Shown one piece after another: positions 18,054 to 26,717 of a stretch of DNA of 64,000 nucleotides. Below the pieces are notes generated by a model. The model had not been told where the DNA came from. It saw only the letters and a program-made list of their open reading frames with translations, and did no database searches. A program made the position numbers and the translations under genes. The stretch comes from Chloroflexota bacterium. Lineage in GTDB: Bacteria; Chloroflexota; Limnocylindria; Limnocylindrales; CSP1-4. Within the stretch, counting starts at the first letter, position 1. Each line of letters starts with the position of its first letter. The stretch is from NCBI GenBank assembly GCA_021786265.1, contig JAJYNP010000142.1:62001-126000 (forward strand), read 5' to 3'.

Positions 18054-18215
18054 GGGGGCAATCGGACCCTGTTGTTGTGCCGTTTGTCCTCAGAGCATTG
18101 CCTTGGCCAAGTCACCCACCCGATGCAACGTGGTGCAGGAGCCTCATGGACCGGTCGGCGGGGCGAGAAGGACCCCGCCAGGGCATGAGCCGGACGAAGG
18201 GAAGGAGGAGCCTGG

Positions 18216-18377
18216 TTGGACGCGCCCGCGCAGTACCTGTCGTGGAACTTCGTTCTGATCTCGGTGCCGAACGTCCTGATGATCGTCGGGATGATCGTGG
18301 TGTTCCTGCTGGCGCTCGTCGCGCCGTTCCCGCACGACGAGTCCGGGCAGGGGCGATCGGGTGGCCGGGATGACTGA
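18216..18377 (+). CDS. 53-aa single-span membrane peptide of the cytochrome b operon
   Basis: A TTG start behind GAAGGAGGAG (18201-18210) opens a short frame encoding one transmembrane helix (about residues 11-37, VLISVPNVLMIVGMIVVFLL) and a polar tail (PFPHDESGQG). Its stop lies within the cytochrome b gene, overlapping the latter's ATG 18370 by 8 nt, so translation is coupled. By position and size it may be a small accessory subunit of the quinol oxidase complex. I know no family for it. Confidence 0.65.
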   Translation: MDAPAQYLSWNFVLISVPNVLMIVGMIVVFLLALVAPFPHDESGQGRSGGRDD

Positions 18378-19029
18378 CCGCAGCCCCACGCGCGACGACG
18401 AGACCGGGAACTGGACGCTGGCGATCCGGCGCTGGCTGGAGCACCGGCTGCCGCTCGACTCCCTGCTTCCTCACCGGCTGCCCTATTACGTCGGGTCCTG
18501 GGTCTACGTGTTCGGGGTCGTCGCCATCGCCGGCCTCGTGTGGATCGTGGCCTCCGGCGTCGTGCTCGCCTTCTTCGGGCCCCAGTGGTGGCACATCTCT
18601 GGCGTCGGACGTTTCGTGAACAGCCTGCACTTCTGGGCGGTGCAGGTCTTCTTCGTCTTCATGGTGCTGCACCTGTGGGGCCAGTACTTCATGGCCGGCT
18701 GGCGCGACGGCCGGGCGCCGACGTGGATGATCGGCGTGGTGATCTTCGCCGTCAGCGTCGTCACCGCCTTCACCGGCTATCTCTCGCAGCAGAACTTCGA
18801 TGCCCAGTGGATCGCGGTGAACGCAAAGGACGCGACGAACGCGGCCGGCATCGGAGCCTTCTTCAACGTGCTGAACTTCGGCCAGATGTACGGGCTGCAC
18901 GTGATGATCTTCCCGATCCTGGTCACCACGCTGGTCGCCCTCCACGTCGTGCAGGTCCGCATGCGGGGCGTGGTCAAGCCCATCGATCCCGCCGGCTCCG
19001 CGCGGGAGAGCGGGGAGGCGGCGAAGTGA
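18370..19029 (+). CDS. Cytochrome b N-terminal (b6-type) subunit
   Basis: The 219-aa protein has four transmembrane helices. Helix B carries His87 and His101 (14 apart) and helix D carries His177 and His192 (15 apart), ligating two hemes b. The 15-residue spacing in helix D is that of b6-type cytochromes rather than mitochondrial cytochrome b. Conserved GQYFMAGWRDGRAPTWM and FTGYLSQQNFDAQWA-like segments precede the Qo-side region. It is the core of a menaquinol:acceptor oxidoreductase. No Rieske or cytochrome c gene is adjacent. A GTG at 18361 is an alternative start. Confidence 0.88.
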   Translation: MTDRSPTRDDETGNWTLAIRRWLEHRLPLDSLLPHRLPYYVGSWVYVFGVVAIAGLVWIVASGVVLAFFGPQWWHISGVGRFVNSLHFWAVQVFFVFMVLHLWGQYFMAGWRDGRAPTWMIGVVIFAVSVVTAFTGYLSQQNFDAQWIAVNAKDATNAAGIGAFFNVLNFGQMYGLHVMIFPILVTTLVALHVVQVRMRGVVKPIDPAGSARESGEAAK

Positions 19030-19976
19030 GCGACATGGCGTCGTCCCAGGAGCGCTACTACGCGGGCATCCGGATGGTGCGGTACGACCTGGTCAAGGAG
19101 CTCGTGATCGCCCTGGTCGTCACGGCCGTTCTGGTCGTCGTCGCGGCCGCCGCATTCTCGTCACCCGACGACCCGCCGGTCACGATCCAGAGCTGGGCGC
19201 AGAGCGACCCGGTCGACTTCGTGACGACGGCCGTCTCCGAGCTGTCCGGGCAGAGCGAGACCGCCGTCTACGGCCAGCCGTACAACGACACGGCAGGCGC
19301 GGCGCAGGCGATCGGACCCATCCAGCCGGCGGTCTGGGCGGGCGTCAGCACCCCGATCGACCCGGCGCAGGACTTCGTCCTCAAGCCGCTGTCGCTCGCC
19401 GCGACCGGTGACCCGTCGCTCTCGGCGGCCCTGCAGACGTACCAGCAGGCGAGCTCGACCCAGCAGGGGGCGTGGCTCGACGCGTACACCAGGGCGCTCG
19501 CCAACGCGTCCGCCTCCGGCGGGCAGGTGGTCGTCGTCGCCGGCGATTACGGGCCGTTGCCGACGCTCATGGGCAGCCTGCTCGGCGTGGCCAGAACGGG
19601 CGGTCTCGACGGCCTGCTGCTCAGCAGCGGCCACTTCTTCCAGACCGATTTCACCCGCCCGCTGCTGTTCATGGGCGACGGGTCCTACCTGTCGAACCTG
19701 GCGGCGGCCGCGCACCTCACGGGCGACCAGTGGGGGATGATGAACGAGACCGGCAGCTATCCGGGCCAGACGTGGCTGTGGCTGTACACGTTCTGGTACC
19801 AGATCCCGCCGTTCTCCACCGCTCCCAACGCGGACCTGGTGGTGGTCATCCTGATGATCGTGCTGACGGCCCTGCTGGCCCTGGTGCCGTTCATCCCGGT
19901 GCTGCGCGACATCCCGCGCTGGGTGCCGGTCCATCGCGTGATCTGGCGGAGGTACTACCGGGGACGGGAGGCGTAG
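19026..19976 (+). CDS. Cytochrome b C-terminal-type subunit with a large extracytoplasmic domain
   Basis: The 316-aa protein overlaps the cytochrome b gene by GTGA. A first helix (about 26-46) is followed by a hydrophilic insert of roughly 200 residues, then a segment WYQIPPFS and one or two helices near 275-295, and a basic tail (HRVIWRRYYRGRE). A normal subunit IV is about 160 aa with three helices and a PEWY motif. Here the motif is not recognisable and a globular extracytoplasmic domain of unknown fold takes up most of the chain. Assignment rests on position and the membrane ends. Confidence 0.65.
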   Translation: MSDMASSQERYYAGIRMVRYDLVKELVIALVVTAVLVVVAAAAFSSPDDPPVTIQSWAQSDPVDFVTTAVSELSGQSETAVYGQPYNDTAGAAQAIGPIQPAVWAGVSTPIDPAQDFVLKPLSLAATGDPSLSAALQTYQQASSTQQGAWLDAYTRALANASASGGQVVVVAGDYGPLPTLMGSLLGVARTGGLDGLLLSSGHFFQTDFTRPLLFMGDGSYLSNLAAAAHLTGDQWGMMNETGSYPGQTWLWLYTFWYQIPPFSTAPNADLVVVILMIVLTALLALVPFIPVLRDIPRWVPVHRVIWRRYYRGREA

Positions 19977-20100
19977 AGGGTCGCGGATCCGACCTCCCTG
20001 CTCGACCGGTCAAGCGCAGGGCGATGAGCCCGCGGTGTGCGCCCTGGCCGTATGGTCTCCTGCGACGATAGCTTCACGATCAGTGAGCCGCACAGATTCC

Positions 20101-20134
20101 GACCGCCGCCCCGCAAGCTTGCGGGGCGGCGGTC
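20101..20134. terminator. Perfect 34-bp palindrome between convergent genes
   Basis: GACCGCCGCCCCGCAAG is followed directly by its exact reverse complement. As RNA it folds into a very stable hairpin on either strand. It separates the cytochrome operon from the minus-strand fragment at 20159, consistent with a bidirectional terminator. Confidence 0.7.
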
Positions 20135-20158
20135 GAGTTCAGAGGATGGGTCGAGCGG

Positions 20159-20826
20159 TCAGGGGCTCTTCACGCCCGAATGGATCTGGAGGTTGCCGGC
20201 ATCGAGCTGGTGCCGGACGCTGTCGGCCTTGGAGCACACGTCGTTCGCCGGGAAGTCGTCGGCGGGCGTGCCGCCGGAATATGAGTCGTATTTCAACGTG
20301 GCGCTCGGGTCGTACAGGAGGATGCAGATGCTGTCGTTGTCCTTGCCGGGCTCGCCGTAGTCGGCCGCCCGCACGTCGACGCTCCAGCCATCCACGCCAT
20401 TGAAGCGGCCGGTGGCCGTGAAGTTGGACCAGTTCGCGTTGGCCGGTGGCGGTGACGGCGCGGGCCCGCATGTCATCGCGAACTGCAGGCTGGTGATGGC
20501 CGTGGAGTGGAACATGCCGCCGTCGAGGCTGTTGTTGTTGACGTTGTGGAAGTTGGTTTGCCATTGGCCGACCAGGGTGGCCCAGTCCTTGCACTGGTAG
20601 GTGCCACCCGGAGCGCTCGAGTCGACCGAGATGGTCTCGGTGAAGACGGCGTCCGCACCCGACGTGACGGTCTGGCTGGCCGGGCTGAAGGAGGTGTGAA
20701 TCGGCGCGGCGCAGTCGCTCTGCATCGCGACCGTGGCGGGCAGGCTCTCCAGCCCCTCGAGGATGACCGCCGCGATCTCATCCGGGCCGACACCGGGAGG
20801 GCGCCCGCGAGTTCCAAAGGAGGGAG
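20159..20826 (-). pseudogene. 3' fragment of a secreted adhesin-like protein, abutting a tRNA gene
   Basis: From ATG 20725 the frame gives 188 aa, but protein-like sequence in the same frame extends upstream (DEIAAVILEGLESLPATVAM) right up to the tRNA-Ala 3' end at 20827, with no start codon. The visible part has an Ig-like stretch (FSPASQTVTSGADAVFTET) with paired Cys, then a Thr/Asn-rich domain ending in HQLDAGNLQIHSG. I infer the C-terminal end of a larger secreted protein cut off at the tRNA gene by rearrangement. Confidence 0.55.
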
Positions 20827-20902
20827 TGGTGGAGATGAGGGGACTCGAACCCCTGACCCCCGCGATGCGAACGCGGTGCTCTTCCAGCTGAGCTACATCC
20901 CC
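20827..20902 (-). tRNA. tRNA-Ala (anticodon CGC)
   Basis: Acceptor GGGGATG/CATCTCC with G3:U70, D-arm AGCTCAGCTGGAAGAGC, anticodon loop TTCGCAT giving CGC, T-arm GGTTCGAGTCC, and encoded CCA (20829-20827). The accessory region begins beside it, which suits a tRNA integration site. Confidence 0.96.
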
Positions 20903-20946
20903 ACCGAGAACGGGCCGAAGGCCCGGGCCCCGTCAGGGCGCATGGG

Positions 20947-20955
20947 AGTGTAGCA
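20947..20955 (-). promoter_or_regulatory. Extended -10 promoter TGCTACACT of tRNA-Ala(CGC)
   Basis: Identical 9-mer to the box of the other tRNA-Ala gene, located 45 nt before the mature 5' end. Confidence 0.55.
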
Positions 20956-21033
20956 GGTCGCGCCCGGCGGCAGTATCGTGGCAGGGCGTCCGACGACGGG
21001 GCGTCCGAGCGGCGCTCCACCCCAGGGGATCCC

Positions 21034-21759
21034 ATGGAACCGATGTCGAGCCCGGAACTCCGGCTGCTGCCCCTCGACCGCGCCGCGAACCTCGTCACAC
21101 GGCTCGGGTTCGTGCTCGTCCACGACGAGCGGCTGGGGGAGGCGACTGCGCCGGCCGGGTCGCATCTCGTCGTGGCGCTCCGCGACAGCCCCACGCTGTC
21201 CCACTTCGATCCGGACCGGATGACGTGGTACGTCACCTCCGCCGGGAAGGGCCAGATGGTGGAGTTCCACCGGTCGCGCGTGCTTCCGGAGCAGACGGCC
21301 GTGGCGTGGGGGCACGTCCACGTGGTCGACCGCCTCGAGATCCAGAACGCGTTCCTGACGTTCGGTGGCGTCCTGCGGGCCGCGCAGGTCGATCCCCGGA
21401 CGACGATCGTCGTCCTCGACTCGCCGGCGCCCATCCTGCGCTGGAGCGGTCACAGCCAGGACGTCGACCCGGTCGCCCCGGAGGTCGCGGCGTTCTTCGC
21501 GCGGCTCCTGGTGCCGATCGACTTCACGCCGGGGGCCGAGGCGCGGATCGCGAGCCTGTCGCCGATGGCTCTGTACAGCGCGTTCGTCGCCGACCTGCGG
21601 GGGCGATACCAGGGCGCGCGGCCGCTCCGCGAGACGAACCCCCGGTTCAGCGAGTGGCTCATGCACGAGGCGCACCGGCTCGAGACGGCCCGCCCGGGCG
21701 ATTGGGAGGCCGGGCACCGGATGCTGCTGGACCTGGAGCTGGCGACCGCGCCGGTCTGA
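21034..21759 (+). CDS. Conserved-looking protein of unknown function
   Basis: The 241-aa soluble protein has even coding character and no signal peptide or membrane segment. It contains well-ordered alpha/beta segments (AGSHLVVALRDSPTLSHF, TWYVTSAGKGQMVEFHRS) and a C-terminal helical half (SPMALYSAFVADLRGRYQG). I recognise no family or active-site motif. ATG 21034 opens the frame; a second ATG lies three codons on. The stop codon falls inside the first unit of a 29-bp tandem repeat. It is divergent from the tRNA and monocistronic. Confidence 0.75.
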   Translation: MEPMSSPELRLLPLDRAANLVTRLGFVLVHDERLGEATAPAGSHLVVALRDSPTLSHFDPDRMTWYVTSAGKGQMVEFHRSRVLPEQTAVAWGHVHVVDRLEIQNAFLTFGGVLRAAQVDPRTTIVVLDSPAPILRWSGHSQDVDPVAPEVAAFFARLLVPIDFTPGAEARIASLSPMALYSAFVADLRGRYQGARPLRETNPRFSEWLMHEAHRLETARPGDWEAGHRMLLDLELATAPV

Positions 21760-21837
21760 TACCCCGCGCCGGCCCGACACCGGTCTGATACCCCGCGCCG
21801 GCCCGACACCGGTCTGATACCCCGCGCCGGCCCTGAC
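21751..21837. repeat. Three 29-bp tandem repeats over a gene's stop codon
   Basis: Units begin at 21751, 21780 and 21809 (ccggtctgataccccgcgcc plus ggcccgaca). The first unit contains the last codons and TGA of the 21034 gene, so the gene end and its stop are triplicated downstream. The third unit has one inserted t. Confidence 0.9.
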
Positions 21838-22001
21838 ATCCTGCCTCGCGCGGCCCTCGATGAATAGAGCGTCCGTCCTATCACGGATCGGGCGATGAAC
21901 CGCCCGATCCAGCTGCCTGATCACCCGGCCGACCCGTCGAGGGAAAGCCTGCCTCGGGCGATCGAGCGCAGGAGCTTCGACTCCTCGCGCACGACCGCGG
22001 G

Positions 22002-22496
22002 ATGTGGGCGCTATACGGCTTGAGCGGACCCGTGATCGGTTCGTTCATCGGGTTCGGTCTGTTCCCGAGCCCCGTCCTCAACAGTGCTCATGCATTCGAG
22101 GGAACCATTCTCGTCTGGGTCCTCCTCGTGGCGGCGCTGACGGTCGGACTGGCGTTCTCCATCCGGTCCATCGTGCAGGAGCGACACGTCTTCGAGCATC
22201 GGCGCAGGCATCTGTCGGTGTCCGCGTACCTGCTCTCGAAGGCCGCATTCCTGGGGTGCGTTGCGGCCGTCAATGCAGGAGTGCTTGCCACCATCGGCCT
22301 TCAGGCGCAGACACTGCCTCCGACCCGGACGAGCGACCTCGCGGCGCTGCCAACCACCGGGTTGTTCGTGCCGGACCTGCGTCAGGAACTCGTGCTCGAG
22401 GTCGTCTGCGTTGCTGTGGCGGCAACGTTCTTGGGCCTCCTTCTTTCCTCGCTCGTGGCCGGGGAGGTGTCTGGCTCCGTCGCATGGTTCCGATGA
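22002..22496 (+). pseudogene. Fragment of an ABC-2 type transporter membrane domain
   Basis: The frame encodes hydrophobic helices and the signature of FHA/ABC fusion exporters: FEHRRRHLSVSAYLLSKAAF, then GCVAAVNAGVLATIGLQ and a further pair of helices. No ATPase domain precedes it, upstream sequence (LLAHDRG) is only a stub, and it stops mid-helix-bundle (SLVAGEVSGSVAWFR) where family members continue about 100 residues. I infer a remnant truncated at both ends. Confidence 0.55.
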
Positions 22497-22593
22497 CGAC
22501 GGCTCGCGGCGAAGGTGATCTGACCGAGCACGTGATGCTGTTTCTGGCCTGGAAACCCTGTTAAGCCGTTACCTGCTGGGAGGAAGGACAAGA

Positions 22594-23202
22594 GTGACAA
22601 GGTCGTCGCGGAGGGGGTGGTGGCGCGGCCGCGGCTCCGCACTAGTCGCTGGGGCAGTCACGGCGCTCTCTATCGCAGCCTGCAGTGGCGCTCCGTCAAT
22701 GCCGGTCTACACCGTGAGTCAGGGCGCGCCGTCCTCTGCCCCCACGACGCCGGCCCCCACGACGCCGGCCCCCACGACGCCGGCCCCCACGACGCCGGCT
22801 ACTCTCCTGACGATCCCTCGAAACTCGAACCGCGGGGTCGCATGGGTGGCGCCGACAACCGGCATCTGGCAGTTCGACTATGTCTCGGGCGCTTACTCCG
22901 TGTACCCGCAGGGGCAATCGCCTGCCGGTCAGCCAACGTGGTTGGCATCGGTCGCGATCTTCAAGGGCCGCCCCATCTGGGACGGTGAGACGTTGGTCGT
23001 GAAGGACGCGTGGCTCGTGATCGGGTGGGGCGGCCAGTACTTCCTCGGGCAGACAGACGCCGAGGCCGCCGCGGCCGGGCAGTCTCTGATTGGGCGACTC
23101 GAGAAGGGGGATCGCATCACACTGATCACGGTTGACAAGCAGAGCAGGTACTTCGACAACTCCGGCAGCAATGTGCGGATCCGTATCTCGTTGGTTCCAT
23201 AG
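22594..23202 (+). CDS. Lipoprotein with Pro-Thr repeat linker
   Basis: The 202-aa product starts at GTG 22594 behind GGAGGAAGG. Its signal sequence ends in a lipobox (SIAACSG). A linker of four PTTPA units follows, encoded by a 15-bp tandem repeat, then a compact domain of about 130 residues (GIWQFDYVSGAYSVYPQG) with beta-rich pattern. The linker probably spaces the domain from the membrane. Function unknown. Confidence 0.75.
   Translation: MTRSSRRGWWRGRGSALVAGAVTALSIAACSGAPSMPVYTVSQGAPSSAPTTPAPTTPAPTTPAPTTPATLLTIPRNSNRGVAWVAPTTGIWQFDYVSGAYSVYPQGQSPAGQPTWLASVAIFKGRPIWDGETLVVKDAWLVIGWGGQYFLGQTDAEAAAAGQSLIGRLEKGDRITLITVDKQSRYFDNSGSNVRIRISLVP
22738..22797 (+). repeat. 15-bp in-frame tandem repeat, four copies
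   Basis: The unit gcccccacgacgccg encodes the PTTPA linker of the lipoprotein. The length is a multiple of three, so copy changes keep the frame. Confidence 0.9.
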
Positions 23203-23626
23203 GGGACCTCAGCGCTGCAATGCAACTGGGTGACAGCGGGCATGCCTATCTTGCCCGTAGGCGGACAGCGACCTCCACGCTGACGGACAGCTGGTCTCCA
23301 GGTCGGCGGTCACCGAACCGCCATCGCGATCTCCCCGGCGGGCGACGGTTGTGGTGTTGGAAGCCACCCCCGTCGTTCCCAGCCCGGACTGGAGGATCGT
23401 GAAGAAGTCTGACAGCATCGCCCAGCCTGCCTCCGGGTGCCAAGGGGTGGAGCATCGCGGGTGATCCTTTCCCCGCCCTCGCTCCTGTCAGCCATTGCTG
23501 GAGGCTGGGCGTCTCACCCGATTCTGGCAGAGAGGGCTGCGCCCATGCTGCTAGGCCAGGCGCGTGGGCTTCGCAGGCTCGCGTACGTTATCGACGGAAG
23601 TCGACAGGAAGGCAGAGGTCAGTCAC
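23203..23626. other. Intergenic stretch with possible gene debris
   Basis: A plus-strand segment near 23340-23410 reads VVVLEATPVVPSPDWRIVKK, which looks protein-like, but it has no start and ends within 60 codons. No other credible gene is seen. Confidence 0.3.
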
Positions 23627-24046
23627 ATGGGACTTGCTCTGGAGAATCTCGACACCCGCACGCGAGACTTGATGCTGGCGGAGGTAGAGGTCGATATCAC
23701 AGGCGACCGCCTCTACACGAGCACCCGGTTCACCCCCGGCGGGGTCGCCCAATGCCCGGATCTGCTTCGCGAGGCCGTGAGGAATGGGAACGACGACAGC
23801 CTCGCCGCCTCGCTGTGGGCTGCAGGCGCGTTCGCCGAACACGAAGTGGGCCGGCGGGGGCCAAAGACCTTTCGAAAGCGCGTTCCCACGAATGCCGCGC
23901 AGACGTTCGCTGAAAGCGAGTTCAACCGGTTCTACCTCAGAGGACTATGCCTGAGGGCCACAGCCGAAGGTCTGCCGTATGTCGAGGTCTACCGAGCGAA
24001 GGCAGTTGAGGACCCGAGACCCGAATCCGTTGCATGGTGGGCATGA
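23627..24046 (+). CDS. Hypothetical 139-aa protein
   Basis: A soluble protein with no signal peptide. It has a beta-hairpin start (AEVEVDITGDRLYTSTRF), a helical middle, and a conserved-looking C-terminal block (AESEFNRFYLRGLCLRA, EVYRAKAVEDPRPES). ATG 23627 was chosen because upstream codons are noise; an AGAGGTCA string precedes it. Codon use is less GC-biased than in the housekeeping genes, suggesting transfer. Its stop overlaps the next frame (ATGA), so the two are a unit. No family recognised. Confidence 0.6.
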   Translation: MGLALENLDTRTRDLMLAEVEVDITGDRLYTSTRFTPGGVAQCPDLLREAVRNGNDDSLAASLWAAGAFAEHEVGRRGPKTFRKRVPTNAAQTFAESEFNRFYLRGLCLRATAEGLPYVEVYRAKAVEDPRPESVAWWA

Positions 24047-24532
24047 GATTGGACCCTGCTTCGCTCCTTGCCGACCTGCGTGCGAACATCGGCTTGGACA
24101 CCGCCCTTGGACTGCCGCCCGGCCCCAACTCCGGGCTGAGTGCCAGGATCCCGAAGGACCACCACGCGAGCGAGGCCTGACGATTTCGCCGGTCTGGCAG
24201 TGTTGGCAGCATCGGTGTGGGCGCAAGACGAGGAGGACGTGCGGGTAGACGTCGATGCCGCGGGCCTGAACGACCTCGTGCGCAGCCTTTGGGCGAAGCG
24301 GAGAGATCGGATTGCGACGGTGAACGCGACAAGGCCCGACTTGACGAGCACCCGACTCTGCGTGGTCGCGGTAAGCCTGATCCATCAAGCCGCGGATCTC
24401 GCAAAGCAGGGGAGCGTCATCGACTATGCATCTGCCGTCGTGCGGGCCGACGTCGCACCTGAAAGGTTGCTCGGACTGCCAGCCGGCCCGGCCAGGACCC
24501 CAGCTCGCCTTGGTCTGCTCAAAGCAGCGTGA
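24043..24532 (+). CDS. Hypothetical protein, probably frameshifted
   Basis: ATG 24043 overlaps the previous stop and opens 45 codons (MRLDPASLLADLRANIG) ending at TGA 24178-24180. Another frame, open from 24140 to 24532, continues with soluble helical sequence (DDFAGLAVLAASVWAQDEED, LCVVAVSLIHQAADL). The two join smoothly if one frameshift occurs near 24170, giving one protein of about 160 residues. Two overlapping genes is the alternative. Function unknown. Confidence 0.5.
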
Positions 24533-24742
24533 CAGGCGTCGCCGGCGCCCGAGCTGGGCGAACGCGTGCTCGACCTTCACGAACGGCACGATCGGCGAGA
24601 GCGTCTGGCCCGGCGGCGCAGGCGGGATCTGGACGTGGCCAGCCGTGCCTGCTGGCCTGCGGAGCCTCCGGCTTGAGCGGCGAAGCGCCGGCCCTGCCTG
24701 GCGCAACGCAGGCAGGGCCGGTCCAGAATGGTCGCGCGACGG

Positions 24743-25072
24743 CTATGGAACGGCCGCGGGCCCAGGGCTGAGCACGGGTCCGCGCCCGGTCGCGGCCAGG
24801 AGCCAGCCCAAGAGGCCGGCGATCAACAGGGCGGAGGCGATCATCAGCAGGCCCGCGAGAAGCGCGAGCTCGGACGGGATCGTCGAGCCCCCGACCGACT
24901 TGGCTTCGCGTCGTGCGCGGACACCGAGCAGGACCAACAGTGGCCCGCCCAGGAACCCGCTGAGCGGGACGACCGCGGCCAGGACCACGAGCACGATCGT
25001 CGCGAACAGCGTGACGGTCGGCGTCAGCGGTCCCGACACGGCGGGCGTCGGCTCGCGGCGCGACCAGCCCAT
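24743..25072 (-). CDS. Small membrane protein
   Basis: The 109-aa product has two hydrophobic segments (about 19-48 and 68-92) and an Arg-rich loop (GVRARREAKSVGG), a layout common to DUF4190/DUF3040-like small membrane proteins. It starts 3 nt after the stop of the secreted protein gene at 25076, so the two form an operon. Function unknown. Confidence 0.6.
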   Translation of the reverse strand: MGWSRREPTPAVSGPLTPTVTLFATIVLVVLAAVVPLSGFLGGPLLVLLGVRARREAKSVGGSTIPSELALLAGLLMIASALLIAGLLGWLLAATGRGPVLSPGPAAVP

Positions 25073-25075
25073 CGC

Positions 25076-25684
25076 CTAGGTTCCTCCGCCGCTCCCCGAG
25101 AGCCCGCCGGCCGCCGTGACGGTCATGTCGAGCCACGGGTAGACGTACTGCCACGGATAGACGATGTTGAGGACGAACTGGGCCTGCGTGAAGGCACGGA
25201 ACGACCACTGCCCCACGCCGCCCCAGGTCGGATCCTGGATGATCGACCCGCTCCACCCGAACATGTAGACCTCGACCCAGTGCGTGCGCTGCACGCTCGT
25301 GAGCGTGGAGCCGTTGCCGCACCAGTCGATCCTCTGCTTCAGGGAGAAGAGCTCGTAGCCGAAGTTGTTGTAGCCCGAGCGGCCCCAGGTGACCGTCCAG
25401 CATCCGCCGGCGAGAGGCACGAAGCCTCCACCCAGCGCAGACACCGGAGACGGCGCCGACGTCTCGGTGACGAGCTTCGCGACCTGGAGTTCGGCGAGCA
25501 CCTGCTGCTGCTGGTCGGGCGACAGAGCCTCGAAGGCCGCGCGCGTGTCGGGCGCCGCGGCGAGATCGCGGATCAGTCGATCCGCCGACGGCCCGGCGGC
25601 GGCGACGCTGGCGGGCAGTGCGAGGGTCAGGCCGATTGCCAGGGCGAGCAGGGCGTACACGGCCCGGAAACGTGATCTGTTCAT
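25076..25684 (-). CDS. Secreted protein of unknown function
   Basis: The 202-aa product has a signal peptide (residues 1-29, cut after AAA), a helical segment resembling FEALSPDQQQQVLAELQV, and a C-terminal domain rich in Trp, Tyr and Gly (WTVTWGRSGYNNFGYELFS, WVEVYMFGW). Two Cys may form a disulfide. ATG 25684 was chosen over longer upstream frame because the signal peptide begins there. It is divergent from the LuxR-type membrane regulator, which may control it. Confidence 0.7.
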   Translation of the reverse strand: MNRSRFRAVYALLALAIGLTLALPASVAAAGPSADRLIRDLAAAPDTRAAFEALSPDQQQQVLAELQVAKLVTETSAPSPVSALGGGFVPLAGGCWTVTWGRSGYNNFGYELFSLKQRIDWCGNGSTLTSVQRTHWVEVYMFGWSGSIIQDPTWGGVGQWSFRAFTQAQFVLNIVYPWQYVYPWLDMTVTAAGGLSGSGGGT

Positions 25685-25889
25685 GGAGACGCCTCTTGTT
25701 CGGGTTCGATGCGCGTGTCGCGCATCGAGTCGGCTTGGTCGGAGACACGCGAGAAGAGGTCTGTGGCCCCCGGCATCACCCCCCTTCGGCACTCGATGCG
25801 TGTCGTCGTGTTCGGCACGCTCTCCATCGTCGGATCGAGTGCAGCCAATGGGAATCGGCGATACCGATGGACTTCCCTCAGCGATACCG

Positions 25890-26414
25890 ATGAACTCCGC
25901 CTCGTCCGGCACCGTGCCGGGCTCCGCGCCTCCTGCTCGCAGGTCCGTGGACCTCTCGGTCCTGACCCGTGCCGAGAGCGATGTCGTGGCGCTTGCGCTC
26001 GACGGGCTGTCGGTGCGCGAGATCAGCGAGCGCCTCGTCGTGTCCGAGTCCACCGTGCACACGCATCTCACGCACGTCTATCAGAAGCTCGGGGTGAAGG
26101 GACGACTCGATCTCCTCGCGCTCTCGCGGTCACCGCAGGCGGCACCGCAACCCCTCGAAGTTGCGTCGCCACGGGCCAGCAGCGCGAGGGGGTTCGAGGC
26201 AGGCATCGCGATCGCCATCATCGGCATCCTCGTCGCCCTCGTCCTGCCCATCGCCGCCGTCGGGATCGCGCCGGCGTTGCTGGCAGCCGGCGTCGTCACG
26301 GCGCGCAAGCGGTCGCTCGACCTCGGCGGCGCTCGACTGCCGCTCCTCGTGGGAGCGCTGGTCTGCCTCCTCCTCGCCCTGATGGGCTTCCTCTTCGCGC
26401 GCGTCGCCGCCTAA
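25890..26414 (+). CDS. LuxR-type HTH protein with C-terminal membrane helices
   Basis: The 174-aa protein has a GerE/LuxR helix-turn-helix at about 22-80 (LTRAESDVVALALDGLSVRE, then VVSESTVHTHLTHVYQKLGV) and two transmembrane helices at about 103-130 and 145-170. It lacks receiver or ligand domains. A membrane-tethered DNA-binding protein is implied. An in-frame ATG at 25848 would add 14 residues. It is divergent from the secreted-protein operon 24743-25684, sharing the intervening region. Confidence 0.75.
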   Translation: MNSASSGTVPGSAPPARRSVDLSVLTRAESDVVALALDGLSVREISERLVVSESTVHTHLTHVYQKLGVKGRLDLLALSRSPQAAPQPLEVASPRASSARGFEAGIAIAIIGILVALVLPIAAVGIAPALLAAGVVTARKRSLDLGGARLPLLVGALVCLLLALMGFLFARVAA

Positions 26415-26717
26415 TGGTCGGCGTACGTGGCCCGGCGAAGCGCTGGACTGGCAGGCACCAGGACGGGTGGACGGGCTCCCGTCGCTCGGCTGTCCTGTAC
26501 CGAGCTGCCGGCGACGGCTCTTGGGCGCGTCGATGACGGGTAACAGGAGTGCAACGTCGTCGCATGGAGCGGGACGGATGCGAAGCGCCAACGGCGCATC
26601 GCGTTCGGCCAAGTCCCGCGCCCGCGCCTTCGCTGAGCCGCGCGAAGGGGGCCTGACCGGGAGACAGCGGCGAGTCGTACCCTTCGGGTATGGCCGGACC
26701 GGGGGCTTCGAGGTTTC

